A stretch of 27,537 bases of DNA from a virus: positions 1 through 27,537 of the IMG/VR virus record IMGVR_UViG_3300020411_003003, one strand, 5' to 3'. A program made the position numbers and the translations under genes. Shown here one piece after another: positions 16,204-25,624 of this stretch; the first letter of the stretch is position 1; every line of letters starts with the position of its first letter. The notes under the pieces were generated by a model that ran no database searches, was not told the origin of the DNA, and worked only from the letters and a program-made list of their open reading frames with translations.

Positions 16204-19200
16204 GTTTAAGAGCACTACATGCAGATGTTCAAGGGTCTCTCTTAAAAGGAGACTCTTTTGTTTATGCGCACTTATTAAAGTTTGAGAGAGTAATAAAAAC
16301 CCAAAGTGCAAAACCTTCTGAATCTGCCACCGATTATTCCTATGTTACGGATGCTTCCGTCGATATTTCTTGGGATGATGGTAGTAAAGATGTTTCAGAC
16401 GACCCTAATGGGGCACAAACCTATATAGCAAATCGTCTTTTAAAAGTCGGTGGAATTAATGAAACAACTGAAGCTAAAGCCTCTAATTTAGCAGTTACTG
16501 TATCTTCCGTTGCTCTAGGCGCTACCATGGTAGGTAGCGCTTCCAACAGAATAAACCTCACTAGAGTCAATACTAGTACGTATCCCTATACTGGTGCTTT
16601 AACTTTGCTTGATTCAAATGTTGATGATTGGATTGAGAGCGGTTTTTCAGAGGGGGACAAGGTTACAATTACCCATCCAACTAGTGATTGGAATGGTCTA
16701 GAGGCGACAATAGACACTTTCACAGGGGATAATAAAACAGCAAATATTACTTTCGTCGGAAAAACCCAACCTGCTGCTTATCAAGTTAATCAATCCAATG
16801 TTACTGTTGATTTATCAACGGATGAAGTTGTTGCAATCTTAAATGATCCTAATAGTACTACTTATGCTGGTTATATAAACAGAGAAGTTTTTATATATAA
16901 AGCACATATAAATCCTGATACAGGCGCCATTATTGGCGAGCCTTATTTAGTATTTAAAGGAATTATTGCTAAAGCTAAACTATCAGAAGATCCTTCTAAA
17001 GATTCAAAAGTTACATGGTCTCTAACAAGTCATTGGGGTGATTTTGTAAGAATTAATGGACGTAGAACCTCAGACGGAGACCACAGAGCGCTTTCAAATA
17101 AGGGCGCCCCAGATCCTTCCTCTTTGCATAGATTTGAGTATGCGGGTGATATGGGATTCATGCATAGTGAGACAGCAGTAAATATTATTGCAATATACCA
17201 AGTAATGGAAACTCGGTATAAGATGAAAAGCTCTGGATTTCTTGGTCTGAAGAAAAAGATGAAAGAGTATCAAGTAGAAGTCGATAGAGATGTCGATTTA
17301 CGGATAAATTTAGAAGCTAAGTATTTACCTATAATTTATGGAGTTAATAGAGTTGATAGTATTCCGGTTTTTGCGGATTCGTTAAAATCAGACTCGGCAA
17401 TGATTTACGTTGTATACGCAATATGTGAAGGAGAAGTTAGCGGAATTTATGATATTTATGTTGATGATCAGTCCCGAATATGCATAGATAAAAATGATAA
17501 TGATACTAGAGCTACTCAAACGGCAGAGAAAACAATTGATGTAATATGCGAAGGTCGAATGGATCGAGGAGATACCTTAAGTTCCTCAGCTACCTCCAAT
17601 AGAGCATCAGGAGTTAACACAGGCCTTCCTATGGGAGGAGGCGCCTTTCTGGGGCCTTTCGGCAATACTTTATATTATCTTCAAGGTCGTAACTTTGGGC
17701 GTAATAGAGCCCCTGTAATTAATAATAATTCTGATGCTGGTGTAACCCACGAGAAACAAACCACATTAGAATATCCTATTAAAACTACTCTACAGTTTCA
17801 TGCAGGACGCCCTTACCAACGGGCTAACGACATGCTTACTGGTATTGCTTCTGGTGGTACAGGAAACGGAACAGGGGGTTTCAAACTTCAAGGTGATCTA
17901 GCAGAGGATAAAGATAATTACTGGAATGCAAATCATAGATTACTTGATACTGCCTATGTAGCTGCAGAGTTTGAAATTGCTGAAGGGGATGTAACAATCC
18001 CTCAACTTGATTTTGTTGTTCGAGGAAAAGAAATTGAACAATACAATTATGATTATTCTTATAATGTGGCACCGAATGTATTGCCTGCTACAGCAGCTAC
18101 TTTACGAAGCACTTATTTTAAAGTAGGCGATAAAGTAGATTTTTACGACGGAGCAGGAAATGCTTTAGCTCAAGACGTTCAAATAGCAGCCTTAAATAAA
18201 TATATAAACTCTAGGGAAGAGGAGATATGGAAGTATAGATTTGTTTCCGACCCTTTAAATGGACAAGCTAAAACGTCCTTCAAAATGGTCGTAAATGGAG
18301 AAGCTCATAACCATGCTAGTGCATATTGGATGGTTACGTGGGATCATAAGGCATTATCAAGTAATGTTCTGACTAAAACGCTGACTAAACCGGTAACTAC
18401 AAATAACTCAGACAGCAACGCTACCATGACCGATAATAACACTACTGGCGGAGTTGACATAACTAATCTACCTACTGATTTACAAACGTGGATAGATTAT
18501 TTAAAAGCTACAGGCGGTCTTACCATTTCGATAATGGGGACTAGCTTTACCATTACAGCAGAGGATCTATTAGCAAATTTAGCGCAGTTTACGTTAGACA
18601 GTGAAGGAACAAATCCTACCGTAAAAACTAACGGCTCTGATACAGAACTAGAATTACCAACAGGGGAGTCTGCAGGAGGTGATATATTAATAACAAACGG
18701 CCTTTATATTGGTGATGCAACTGGTGTAGTAACTTCAACTACTGAGAACCCAACATTAAATGATGATTACTATAAAGGGCAGCGAGTAAGAATTACTCAA
18801 ACGGACGCTAATGGGGGTCTAAAAACTCAAACCAGAGAAATTATTGGCTATGACGCTTCAGAAAAAATAATATATACAGGAAGCTTCGGGCCTATAGAGG
18901 AAAATTCCGCAAGTGTAGGTAACTTTACTTGCGCAGATACACGGCCCTACCCTACTAGGACTGCTAAACTGACTTCTGTGTCGGGTTTAACTGTTGGCAA
19001 CGTAATTGAAAGAGTCCTTTCAACAACAAGTGGCGCTAATGCTTATATACCTCTTGATACAAAAATTACTAATATTGATACTACAAATAAGATTATAACT
19101 GTTGACAAAGACTGCTCCTTTCCAAAAGACTCTATTGTTTCTAGTGCGGTATCTACTAATTCTTCAAGTACGGTTGCTACCGCGCACCCCTTTGAGTTCA

Positions 19201-22200
19201 TGCCTTTGGGTACAGATAAAAGTTCTGTTGCTAATACTAAATGGGAGATTTTACCTCCTGGAGATACGAAAGTATCCATTAACCCAGCGGCTCAACTATT
19301 AGATTACTTAATAAATGATCGATACGGAAAAGGATTAGACCTAGATAAAGATATAGACTTACCGAGCTTTCAGGCCACGATGCGAGCTTGTGATACACGT
19401 TCTGATGTAACTTTAGTTCTTCCTGACGGCACTTATAATGTAGGGGATAAATACTCTCTTACTACAACTGTGGATGTGGACGGTACTGCTACTAACTTTT
19501 TTCAGTGGCAAGGCACAGTAAAATCTAGTTATGCTATACCCTCAGGAACTTACGCTGCTTATACGACGGTCACATTTACGGATTGTATCGGAAAAATAGC
19601 CCATAAATGGTATAACTGGAAATCTTTTGATAGAGGTAATATAATATACCATAAAGTAGGGGATGTTAATAGAATATATCGAGTAGATACTACTGGTGTT
19701 ATATCTACTGCACCTAGTGGAGGAAATGCCACTACTTTAACAATTACTAAAGAAGGCGGCGGAAATGTAAATGTCTTTTTAGGTGCAGATGTTTCAGGCA
19801 ATGGTGGATCAACCGCTACGGAATCTTCATGGGATCATAATCCCGTTGTAAAAAACTATGATTCAGACGAGGGTAACTTTTCTCCTAGCGGATATTCACT
19901 ATATGACTCCGATGACGTAAAGTATTGGAGATACTTAGGTTGGCAAAACCACAATCAAGATGAAGTAACTCGCCATCAAACTAATTGTGTAATTAGAAGC
20001 GAAACTCCCTTGTTTGATAACGTTAATTCAATGTTAGAACACTTTAATGGTATATTAAGGTATTCTAATGGAAAGTACGAATTAGACTTAAAAACTGAGG
20101 CACCTACTATTCCTTCTACCATAACTTATGGCGGAATCGCTTATACTGAACCTAGACGAATTCATGCAGATGATATTATTGGAACTATTACTGTTGATGA
20201 TGCGGGATTAAAAGGTAGCGCGAATACTGTATCAGTAGGTATATCAGACCCTGCAATAAGATATGATAAACGCAGCGTAAGTTTTTATAATAGTGAATAT
20301 TTAAAAGAAGATAGAGGAATACCTAAGAAAAAAACAGTAAAAACTCCTTTAATAACTAACTATTTTAATGCTAGAATGAACGCTGAGCAGTATTTAATTG
20401 ACTCTCGATACGCAAGAAAAATTAGTTTTCAACTAGGTCCTCAAGGTGCTTTATTATTAGCAGGGAGCGTAATTTTAATAACTTATCCTCGTTTTGGTTG
20501 GGAGAATAAGGAATTTAGAATCTCTAACTTACAGATAAAAGAGGATTGTTTAGTACAAGTAACTGCAGAAGAACACGATGATTCTGTTTATAAAATAGGA
20601 GCAAAGAAACGAGCACTTGGTCCAAATGCAGGAGGCAGAAGTGCGGGAGGTACTGGTAGAGCTGGAGGAGGCGGCAAAGCTCCTGATAATCCTACAGGAT
20701 TAACCGCCACAGGTACAAATAATGCCATTAATTTAGCATGGGATAATGCTGGAAATTTTGGATATAAAACAAAAAAAGGCAAGAATATGGAGGTTGCCTG
20801 GAATACTGTTATCTATAGAAATACTAGTAATAGTTTTGCTAGTGCGGTTCCGATTACAACATTTTCGCCTACAACAGCCTCTGAAGCTATAACTTCGTAT
20901 AAAGATCCTTTTCCAGATATTACTTCTGATACAACTTATTATTACTGGATTAAGCATGTACGAAGCGGAATAAGTTCTGTTGTTCATCCCACTGCAGCTA
21001 ATGGAACAGATGCAGGGAACGGAGTAAGTGCAACCGCTATATCAGTTGGGGGTTCTACTGGTATTTTATACTTGTACAAGAGTTCAATAAATGAGCCTAC
21101 TGATGACCCAAGCGATGACAATTTATTTCCTACTGTAACTGTTACTTTATCAGGAACTGATGCGGGTAAAATTACAGGAGTTCCCTCTGGGCAGGGCTCT
21201 GCTGCTCTCACAAATAATCAAATTATAGATACTGCAGGCAATGGTACAGGATGGTATATTGAACCAGTAGATCCAACAGACGAAGATCATGTTGTTTGGG
21301 TAGTTGCAGGAACCGGCAGTAGTAGTGGTTCAACAGATGAAATTGCAAGAGCAGAGTGGACAGAACCTGTTAAATGGTCTGGAGGAACAGGGTTAAGCAC
21401 AGCACAAGTAACTCTATATCAACTAACGAATAGTTCTAGTGCTCCTGCGGACCCAAGTGGAGATCTTGTTTATACTTTTGCTTCGCAGGCACTTACTACT
21501 AATAATTTAAATAATTGGACTACAGCTGCTTCTTCTCCTTCGGCAAATAATCAGTATTTATGGAGAATAACTGCCGCAGCTATAGGCAGAAAGGATACGC
21601 ATACTATTCCTGCGGCAGACTGGTCGGCTGCAGTAATTCACTCACAATTTGTAGTAGGCGGCACAGGAACGGATGCTAAAGCAGTAAAATTAACTGCGAA
21701 TAAATACGCGATCCCTTTTACAGAGGCAGGAACAGAAAGCTCCACTTTAACCTTTACAGCGACCCCTCAAGGACTCACAGGAACAGGAACTTATAAATTC
21801 GATGTAGATGCGGGCAGTGGTTTTGTAGAGAAGCAAGCTGCAAGTACTACTGCTACATATACAATGGCGCAAAACGATGAGCCAACTTCTGGGGATGCTC
21901 ATGTTGTTAAAGTAACTATGTATGATGGGGGTACTTCAGTTGCAACTGATTCCGTCTCTGTTTATGGAGTTCAAGATGGTTCTGATGCTTTAACTGTTGT
22001 ATTTACAAACGAAGCGCATGTTATGCCTGCCGCTACTAATGGGACCGTCAGTACTTACGCAGGGTCAGGAACAGATATACGAGTTTATAGAGGCGCTACT
22101 TTATTAACTGCTGCAACAAGTGGAACAACTACAAATACCTTTAAAGCTACAGCAAGTGCTTCAAGTATAACTGCTTCCTCCTCGACAGGAAGTACCGCAA

Positions 22201-23096
22201 ATGTTTTAGGTACAAGTGACACTTTAAGATATGCTGATCATAGTAATATGACAGCAGACAGTGCTTCTATTACTTATACGATAACTGTATATACTTCTGC
22301 AGGTACTACTACTATTACAAAAGTACAAAGTTTTTCAAAGAGCAAAAAAGGAGAAACCGGGGATACACCTGATGCTCCAGCGGATGGAACTGATGCAGCT
22401 AGAGTAATTACAGGAATTGTTTACTGGCAAGGGGCTGCTTCTGGCGAGACAACCTCATCTATTACTAGTGATCATAAACCTAGTAATACGGATTGTGATT
22501 ATAATTTTAATACTACTTTCTCAGATAGTGCTTTTAGTCCTGCTATCGGGGGAGGAAGTGTTGGGACCACTGATAATAGTGTTGCCAGAAATAATTGGAG
22601 CGTAACTCCTCCTGCTGCGTCATCTACTCGTGAAAAAGTGTTTTATTTACCTTTTACTGCAACTGAAACTTTATCTTCTGGAAACCACACAGGAAGCGGA
22701 GATGTAACGTTTGGAGATGTAACAGAAGGAATAAGTTTTACAGGAGTTGTAACTTTTTCAGGGGATACTTTAACTTCTGCTAATGGTAATACTATGAATA
22801 TAACAGCGATAAACGGTAGCACAATTACTACAGGATTTTTAAAAAGCTCCGGTACAGATGTTAGTTCTACAAACGGTTCCCAGTTTCAGTCTGCGGCGGG
22901 AAGAACCTATATTAATCTTGATAACGGAGCAATATCCTCCCATAACTTTAGAGTAGGCTCAGATGGCACAGTAGCACTTAGGGGCTCTACAGGCACTGGC
23001 GCAGGCCAAGGTGCAATTACGATAAATAGTGATGACCAAAAAATTGTTATAACTGATGGAACCGCAGATCGGGTAATACTTGGTAAACTCAGTTAA
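16200..23096 (+). CDS. J-like central tail hub and host-recognition fibre protein
   Basis: At 2298 residues this is the longest gene. Residues 1 to about 330 form an N-terminal beta-rich module (FVYAHLLKFERV, VDISWDDG) that resembles hub/lambda L-type sequence. About 330-1465 is J-like hub sequence, including LEAKYLPIIYGVNRVDSIPVF, TLEYPIKTTLQFHAGRPYQR, LLDYLINDRYGKGLDLD and, at its end, VTAEEHDDSVYKIG. A Gly/Arg-rich hinge (about 1467-1494) leads to a fibronectin-III-like domain (about 1495-1595). Two similar modules with LYxxxxxxPxxDPS and AxWxxPV patterns follow (about 1614-1730 and 1730-1830), then Ig-like modules ending QSFSKSKKGETG, then a third related module (about 2070-2160). The end (ITINSDDQKIVITDGTADRVILGKLS) resembles a J terminus. 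It binds the host receptor. It is coupled to the gene before by ATGA; promoter P3 follows. Confidence 0.9.
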   Translation: MSLRALHADVQGSLLKGDSFVYAHLLKFERVIKTQSAKPSESATDYSYVTDASVDISWDDGSKDVSDDPNGAQTYIANRLLKVGGINETTEAKASNLAVTVSSVALGATMVGSASNRINLTRVNTSTYPYTGALTLLDSNVDDWIESGFSEGDKVTITHPTSDWNGLEATIDTFTGDNKTANITFVGKTQPAAYQVNQSNVTVDLSTDEVVAILNDPNSTTYAGYINREVFIYKAHINPDTGAIIGEPYLVFKGIIAKAKLSEDPSKDSKVTWSLTSHWGDFVRINGRRTSDGDHRALSNKGAPDPSSLHRFEYAGDMGFMHSETAVNIIAIYQVMETRYKMKSSGFLGLKKKMKEYQVEVDRDVDLRINLEAKYLPIIYGVNRVDSIPVFADSLKSDSAMIYVVYAICEGEVSGIYDIYVDDQSRICIDKNDNDTRATQTAEKTIDVICEGRMDRGDTLSSSATSNRASGVNTGLPMGGGAFLGPFGNTLYYLQGRNFGRNRAPVINNNSDAGVTHEKQTTLEYPIKTTLQFHAGRPYQRANDMLTGIASGGTGNGTGGFKLQGDLAEDKDNYWNANHRLLDTAYVAAEFEIAEGDVTIPQLDFVVRGKEIEQYNYDYSYNVAPNVLPATAATLRSTYFKVGDKVDFYDGAGNALAQDVQIAALNKYINSREEEIWKYRFVSDPLNGQAKTSFKMVVNGEAHNHASAYWMVTWDHKALSSNVLTKTLTKPVTTNNSDSNATMTDNNTTGGVDITNLPTDLQTWIDYLKATGGLTISIMGTSFTITAEDLLANLAQFTLDSEGTNPTVKTNGSDTELELPTGESAGGDILITNGLYIGDATGVVTSTTENPTLNDDYYKGQRVRITQTDANGGLKTQTREIIGYDASEKIIYTGSFGPIEENSASVGNFTCADTRPYPTRTAKLTSVSGLTVGNVIERVLSTTSGANAYIPLDTKITNIDTTNKIITVDKDCSFPKDSIVSSAVSTNSSSTVATAHPFEFMPLGTDKSSVANTKWEILPPGDTKVSINPAAQLLDYLINDRYGKGLDLDKDIDLPSFQATMRACDTRSDVTLVLPDGTYNVGDKYSLTTTVDVDGTATNFFQWQGTVKSSYAIPSGTYAAYTTVTFTDCIGKIAHKWYNWKSFDRGNIIYHKVGDVNRIYRVDTTGVISTAPSGGNATTLTITKEGGGNVNVFLGADVSGNGGSTATESSWDHNPVVKNYDSDEGNFSPSGYSLYDSDDVKYWRYLGWQNHNQDEVTRHQTNCVIRSETPLFDNVNSMLEHFNGILRYSNGKYELDLKTEAPTIPSTITYGGIAYTEPRRIHADDIIGTITVDDAGLKGSANTVSVGISDPAIRYDKRSVSFYNSEYLKEDRGIPKKKTVKTPLITNYFNARMNAEQYLIDSRYARKISFQLGPQGALLLAGSVILITYPRFGWENKEFRISNLQIKEDCLVQVTAEEHDDSVYKIGAKKRALGPNAGGRSAGGTGRAGGGGKAPDNPTGLTATGTNNAINLAWDNAGNFGYKTKKGKNMEVAWNTVIYRNTSNSFASAVPITTFSPTTASEAITSYKDPFPDITSDTTYYYWIKHVRSGISSVVHPTAANGTDAGNGVSATAISVGGSTGILYLYKSSINEPTDDPSDDNLFPTVTVTLSGTDAGKITGVPSGQGSAALTNNQIIDTAGNGTGWYIEPVDPTDEDHVVWVVAGTGSSSGSTDEIARAEWTEPVKWSGGTGLSTAQVTLYQLTNSSSAPADPSGDLVYTFASQALTTNNLNNWTTAASSPSANNQYLWRITAAAIGRKDTHTIPAADWSAAVIHSQFVVGGTGTDAKAVKLTANKYAIPFTEAGTESSTLTFTATPQGLTGTGTYKFDVDAGSGFVEKQAASTTATYTMAQNDEPTSGDAHVVKVTMYDGGTSVATDSVSVYGVQDGSDALTVVFTNEAHVMPAATNGTVSTYAGSGTDIRVYRGATLLTAATSGTTTNTFKATASASSITASSSTGSTANVLGTSDTLRYADHSNMTADSASITYTITVYTSAGTTTITKVQSFSKSKKGETGDTPDAPADGTDAARVITGIVYWQGAASGETTSSITSDHKPSNTDCDYNFNTTFSDSAFSPAIGGGSVGTTDNSVARNNWSVTPPAASSTREKVFYLPFTATETLSSGNHTGSGDVTFGDVTEGISFTGVVTFSGDTLTSANGNTMNITAINGSTITTGFLKSSGTDVSSTNGSQFQSAAGRTYINLDNGAISSHNFRVGSDGTVALRGSTGTGAGQGAITINSDDQKIVITDGTADRVILGKLS

Positions 23097-23120
23097 TAAC
23101 AACCACCGCAAAAATAAAAC

Positions 23121-23149
23121 TTGACTAAGCATGTCCTTTGAGATATAAT
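23121..23149 (+). promoter_or_regulatory. Near-consensus sigma-70 promoter P3 ahead of the fibre genes
   Basis: TTGACT at 23121-23126 (one mismatch to consensus) and exact TATAAT at 23144-23149 are separated by 17 bases, in the 72-base gap after the hub gene. As in P1, GAGA or TAGA precedes the -10. The predicted start is near 23156, only about 13 bases before the next ATG, leaving just room for the GGAG at 23158-23161. Confidence 0.8.
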
Positions 23150-23168
23150 TTCAGAATGGAGAAATATA

Positions 23169-23507
23169 ATGACCGCAGCAACCTATGACTTAGTGATTGA
23201 CCAAGGCTCCGACTTTGCGATTGACTTAACAATTACAGAGGGAGGAACGGCGAAAAATCTGACTGGCTACTCGGGCAGGGCACAGCTGCGTACGACTCAT
23301 GCGGCTTCAAGTGCTACGGCAAGTTTCACAGTAACTGTAGTAAATGCGACAAATGGAACAATGAAAATGGAAATGCAAGCCAGTACTACTTCAGGTATTG
23401 CTGCTGGTAGGTATGTATATGATATGGAAATTCATACAGCGAATGATGCAACTGTTAAAAGACTAATTCAAGGAAGTGTAACAATAAATCCAGAGGTAAC
23501 TCGATGA
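23169..23507 (+). CDS. Small beta-sandwich tail/fibre protein
   Basis: This 112-residue protein begins MTAATYDLVIDQGSDFAIDL and reads as an alternating beta-strand protein with YSGRAQLRT, a Thr/Ser-rich centre and a closing GRYVYDMEIHTANDATVKRL strand pair. The pattern Q-G-(S/T)-DF---L-----G---L-G---RAQLR occurs in small phage baseplate or tail-tip proteins thought to act as adaptors. It is the first gene after P3, with GGAG eight bases ahead of the ATG, and overlaps the next gene by ATGA. I infer a tip-associated adaptor or chaperone for the fibre genes. The specific role is not seen. Confidence 0.7.
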   Translation: MTAATYDLVIDQGSDFAIDLTITEGGTAKNLTGYSGRAQLRTTHAASSATASFTVTVVNATNGTMKMEMQASTTSGIAAGRYVYDMEIHTANDATVKRLIQGSVTINPEVTR

Positions 23508-23911
23508 CTACACTAGGAACAAAAGTTGCTATTACGGAAGAAGTCACAACTATTGATGTAACAAATAATAGTAGTATTAGTGTCACTTTAGATGATAATA
23601 CTACTACTCTTGTTACTGTAAATAACCTTGCGCTTCCAGCACAATTTCAAGACGCAGCAAATATTGCTGTAACTCCTTACAATACTATAACATCTAGCAA
23701 TCTACAGACTGCTTTGCAACAACTTGCAGATCAAAGTTTTAGAGGTGCTGATGCCCCTACAGGGAGTACTGTAGAACAAGGAGATCTTTGGTATGAAACA
23801 GATACCGAGACATTAAAAATCTATAGAGAAGTTTCTTCAAATGTGTTTAATTGGGTTCCAATTGCAATGGGCACAGGAGATTCTGATACTTTAGACGGCG
23901 GGTCTTATTAA
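23504..23911 (+). CDS. Fibre-associated protein with GDLWYxT module
   Basis: The product is 135 residues. The N-terminus is Thr/Asn/Val-rich (TEEVTTIDVTNNSSISVTLD), likely beta strands. The middle has a short helix (SNLQTALQQLADQ) followed by the module GADAPTGSTVEQGDLWYETD, with a strand and a W in FNWVPIAM. This DLW-type motif is frequent in phage fibres and also occurs inside tail tube protein 1 here. It ends DTLDGGSY, like the next gene's DGGTY ending. Such endings often continue into longer fibre domains in other phages, so this may be a shortened fibre or an adaptor. No enzymatic motif is seen. Confidence 0.7.
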   Translation: MTTLGTKVAITEEVTTIDVTNNSSISVTLDDNTTTLVTVNNLALPAQFQDAANIAVTPYNTITSSNLQTALQQLADQSFRGADAPTGSTVEQGDLWYETDTETLKIYREVSSNVFNWVPIAMGTGDSDTLDGGSY

Positions 23912-23930
23912 GACTCAATAGGCTTTTATT

Positions 23931-24779
23931 ATGGCACAAGTAATTAAAATCAAAAGATCTACAGGAACGAGCGCTCCTTCAACGCTCGCAGTAGGAGAAT
24001 TAGCCTATAGTAAAGGTAGTGACACTTTGTACGTGGGAGACCCTGCTACTGCTAATACCCCTATTGCTATTGGAGGCGCAATTAAAAATAATGCAGGTAC
24101 ACCAGTACTTGCAACAGGAATTACAGCAGATGAGATAGCATCTTTAATTCTGCCAGCTATTTCTACCAGTGTTACGCTTGGAGATGCTACAGACGTAACT
24201 CTTACGACCGCGGGAGGATTAACGGTAACAGGAAATCTTACTGTAAACGGTACAACAACTACTGTTAATTCGACTACAACTACTGTTGATGATCCCATCT
24301 TTACGATTGGAGGCGATTCGGCACCTGGTTCTGATGATAACAAAGATAGAGGCATCGAATTCCGTTGGCACAATGGTAGTGACGCAAAAGTAGGTTTCTT
24401 CGGGTTTGATGATAGTACAGGTAAATTTACATTTATTCCTGATGCTACTAATAGTTCGGAAGTATTTTCTGGAACCGCAGGTACAGTTGTAGCAAATCTA
24501 GAAGGTAATGTAACCGGTAATGTAACCGGTAGTCTTATAGTTGGTGGCCACACAATAAATGACATAGATATTGCTAGTGAATTTAACGATGTTGATGACC
24601 ATTTAATGACTTCAGCAGCTATCAATGATAGGATTACATCATTTGGGTATGGAACAGGCGATATAACTCAGGTAGTAATTTCGAGTACTGACTCAAGTAT
24701 TACTGGAGGCGGTACAGGAGCAACGGGAAATATTTCGTTTGACCTGGAAGTAGGAACTATAGACGGCGGAACATACTAA
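23931..24779 (+). CDS. Tail fibre protein with MAQVIKxKRS N-terminal module
   Basis: At 282 residues this looks like a fibre subunit. Its first 50 residues (MAQVIKIKRSTGTSAPSTL, VGELAYSKGSDTLYVGD) match a common adaptor module that attaches fibres; the gene after next-door starts the same way. A central segment (about 85-125) is Thr/Val/Gly repeat-rich (GGLTVTGNLTVNGTTTTVNS), beta-helix-like. A tandem GNVTGNVTG follows near residue 192, encoded by two identical 12-base copies, then SAAINDRITSFGYG and TGGGTGATGNISFDLEVG, ending in IDGGTY. Fibre function is inferred from these repeats and the location. It may be shortened, since no receptor-binding tip is apparent. Confidence 0.78.
   Translation: MAQVIKIKRSTGTSAPSTLAVGELAYSKGSDTLYVGDPATANTPIAIGGAIKNNAGTPVLATGITADEIASLILPAISTSVTLGDATDVTLTTAGGLTVTGNLTVNGTTTTVNSTTTTVDDPIFTIGGDSAPGSDDNKDRGIEFRWHNGSDAKVGFFGFDDSTGKFTFIPDATNSSEVFSGTAGTVVANLEGNVTGNVTGSLIVGGHTINDIDIASEFNDVDDHLMTSAAINDRITSFGYGTGDITQVVISSTDSSITGGGTGATGNISFDLEVGTIDGGTY
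24504..24527 (+). repeat. Two perfect 12-base tandem copies in the fibre gene
   Basis: GGTAATGTAACC occurs twice head to tail, encoding GNVT-GNVT. Such Gly-Asn-Val-Thr repeats are usual in fibre shafts. The perfect DNA identity suggests recent duplication or potential slippage. Confidence 0.7.
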
Positions 24780-24790
24780 TAGGATAGGTC

Positions 24791-25624
24791 ATGGCTCAGG
24801 TAATTAAACCAAAACGTAGTTATACAGCTGGTGATGCGCCTACGACGAGTGATCTTGTAGAGGGCGAAATTGCAATCAACACCGCTGATGCTAAACTATA
24901 TATTCGTGATAATTCGAATAATATAGTTGCTATTGCAGGCGGTGGTGGTACTGCAAGTGGTGCAACTACAGAGGTAACGCAATCGAGTCACGGATTAAAC
25001 GTAAAAGATTGTATTCGTCATAATGGGTCAGCTTGGGTAAAAGCACAAGCAGATGATGCAGCTACTTTAGCACTTGGAGTTGTTACTGCAAAAGCTGATG
25101 CTAATACATTTACAGTGGCACAATCTGGGCGGTTTGAGTTAAGTTCACACGGTCTTACAGTAGGACAATGGTATTATTTAAGTGCTGATACTGCAGGGCT
25201 TTTAACAACTACTGAACCCACAATCTCCCAGCCCTTAGTTTATGTAGAAGGGTCAAACCACGTATTTGTCTATCCTTATAGACCTACAAATCTACTAGTG
25301 AATGGCGGCGCCTCTGTAGTGCCTGGCGATGGTACTGTTACTCTTGCAAAAATGGCAGTAAACAGTATAGATAGCGATCAGTATGTAGACGGAAGCATTG
25401 ATACCGTACATATAGCCGATAATGCAGTAACCCTTGCCAAGATGGCAGGTGGAACAGACGGAAACCTTATAAGCTACGATGCTAATGGAGACCCAGTGGC
25501 AGTAGCAACGGGTAATGCAGGACAACTTCTAACCTCTGCGGGAGCAGGAGCGCCTCCAACATTTGCGGACGCGCCCGCTAGTGGGCCGAGTGTTGGTAAA
25601 GCTTTCTTTATGGGACAATTATAA
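24791..25624 (+). CDS. Second MAQVIK-type tail fibre protein
   Basis: This 277-residue protein begins MAQVIKPKRSYTAGDAPT and VEGEIAINTADAKLYIRD, paralogous to the N-terminus of the preceding fibre gene. Residues about 55-160 form a beta-rich domain with QSSHGLNVKDCIRHNGSAWV and SSHGLTVGQWYYLSAD. After about 175 there is a shaft-like repeat region (DGTVTLAKMAVNSIDSDQ, IADNAVTLAKMAGG) and a motif often found before the tip of fibres, NAGQLLTSAGAGAPPTFADA. It ends with a short KAFFMGQL. A stalk-and-adaptor role in host recognition is inferred. It overlaps the next gene as TAATG. Confidence 0.78.
   Translation: MAQVIKPKRSYTAGDAPTTSDLVEGEIAINTADAKLYIRDNSNNIVAIAGGGGTASGATTEVTQSSHGLNVKDCIRHNGSAWVKAQADDAATLALGVVTAKADANTFTVAQSGRFELSSHGLTVGQWYYLSADTAGLLTTTEPTISQPLVYVEGSNHVFVYPYRPTNLLVNGGASVVPGDGTVTLAKMAVNSIDSDQYVDGSIDTVHIADNAVTLAKMAGGTDGNLISYDANGDPVAVATGNAGQLLTSAGAGAPPTFADAPASGPSVGKAFFMGQL

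Noticed and set aside
18450-19112. Further TTGACA-like sequences inside the hub gene
   Set aside because: TTGACA occurs near 18453 and 19103 but I found no TATAAT at 16-18 bases, and both lie within coding sequence.
24005-24625. Long open frame on the minus strand within the first MAQVIK fibre gene
   Set aside because: It lies opposite a gene with clear fibre motifs, lies in a Val/Thr/Ser-rich repeat region that gives mirror frames, and has no promoter or neighbouring minus-strand genes.
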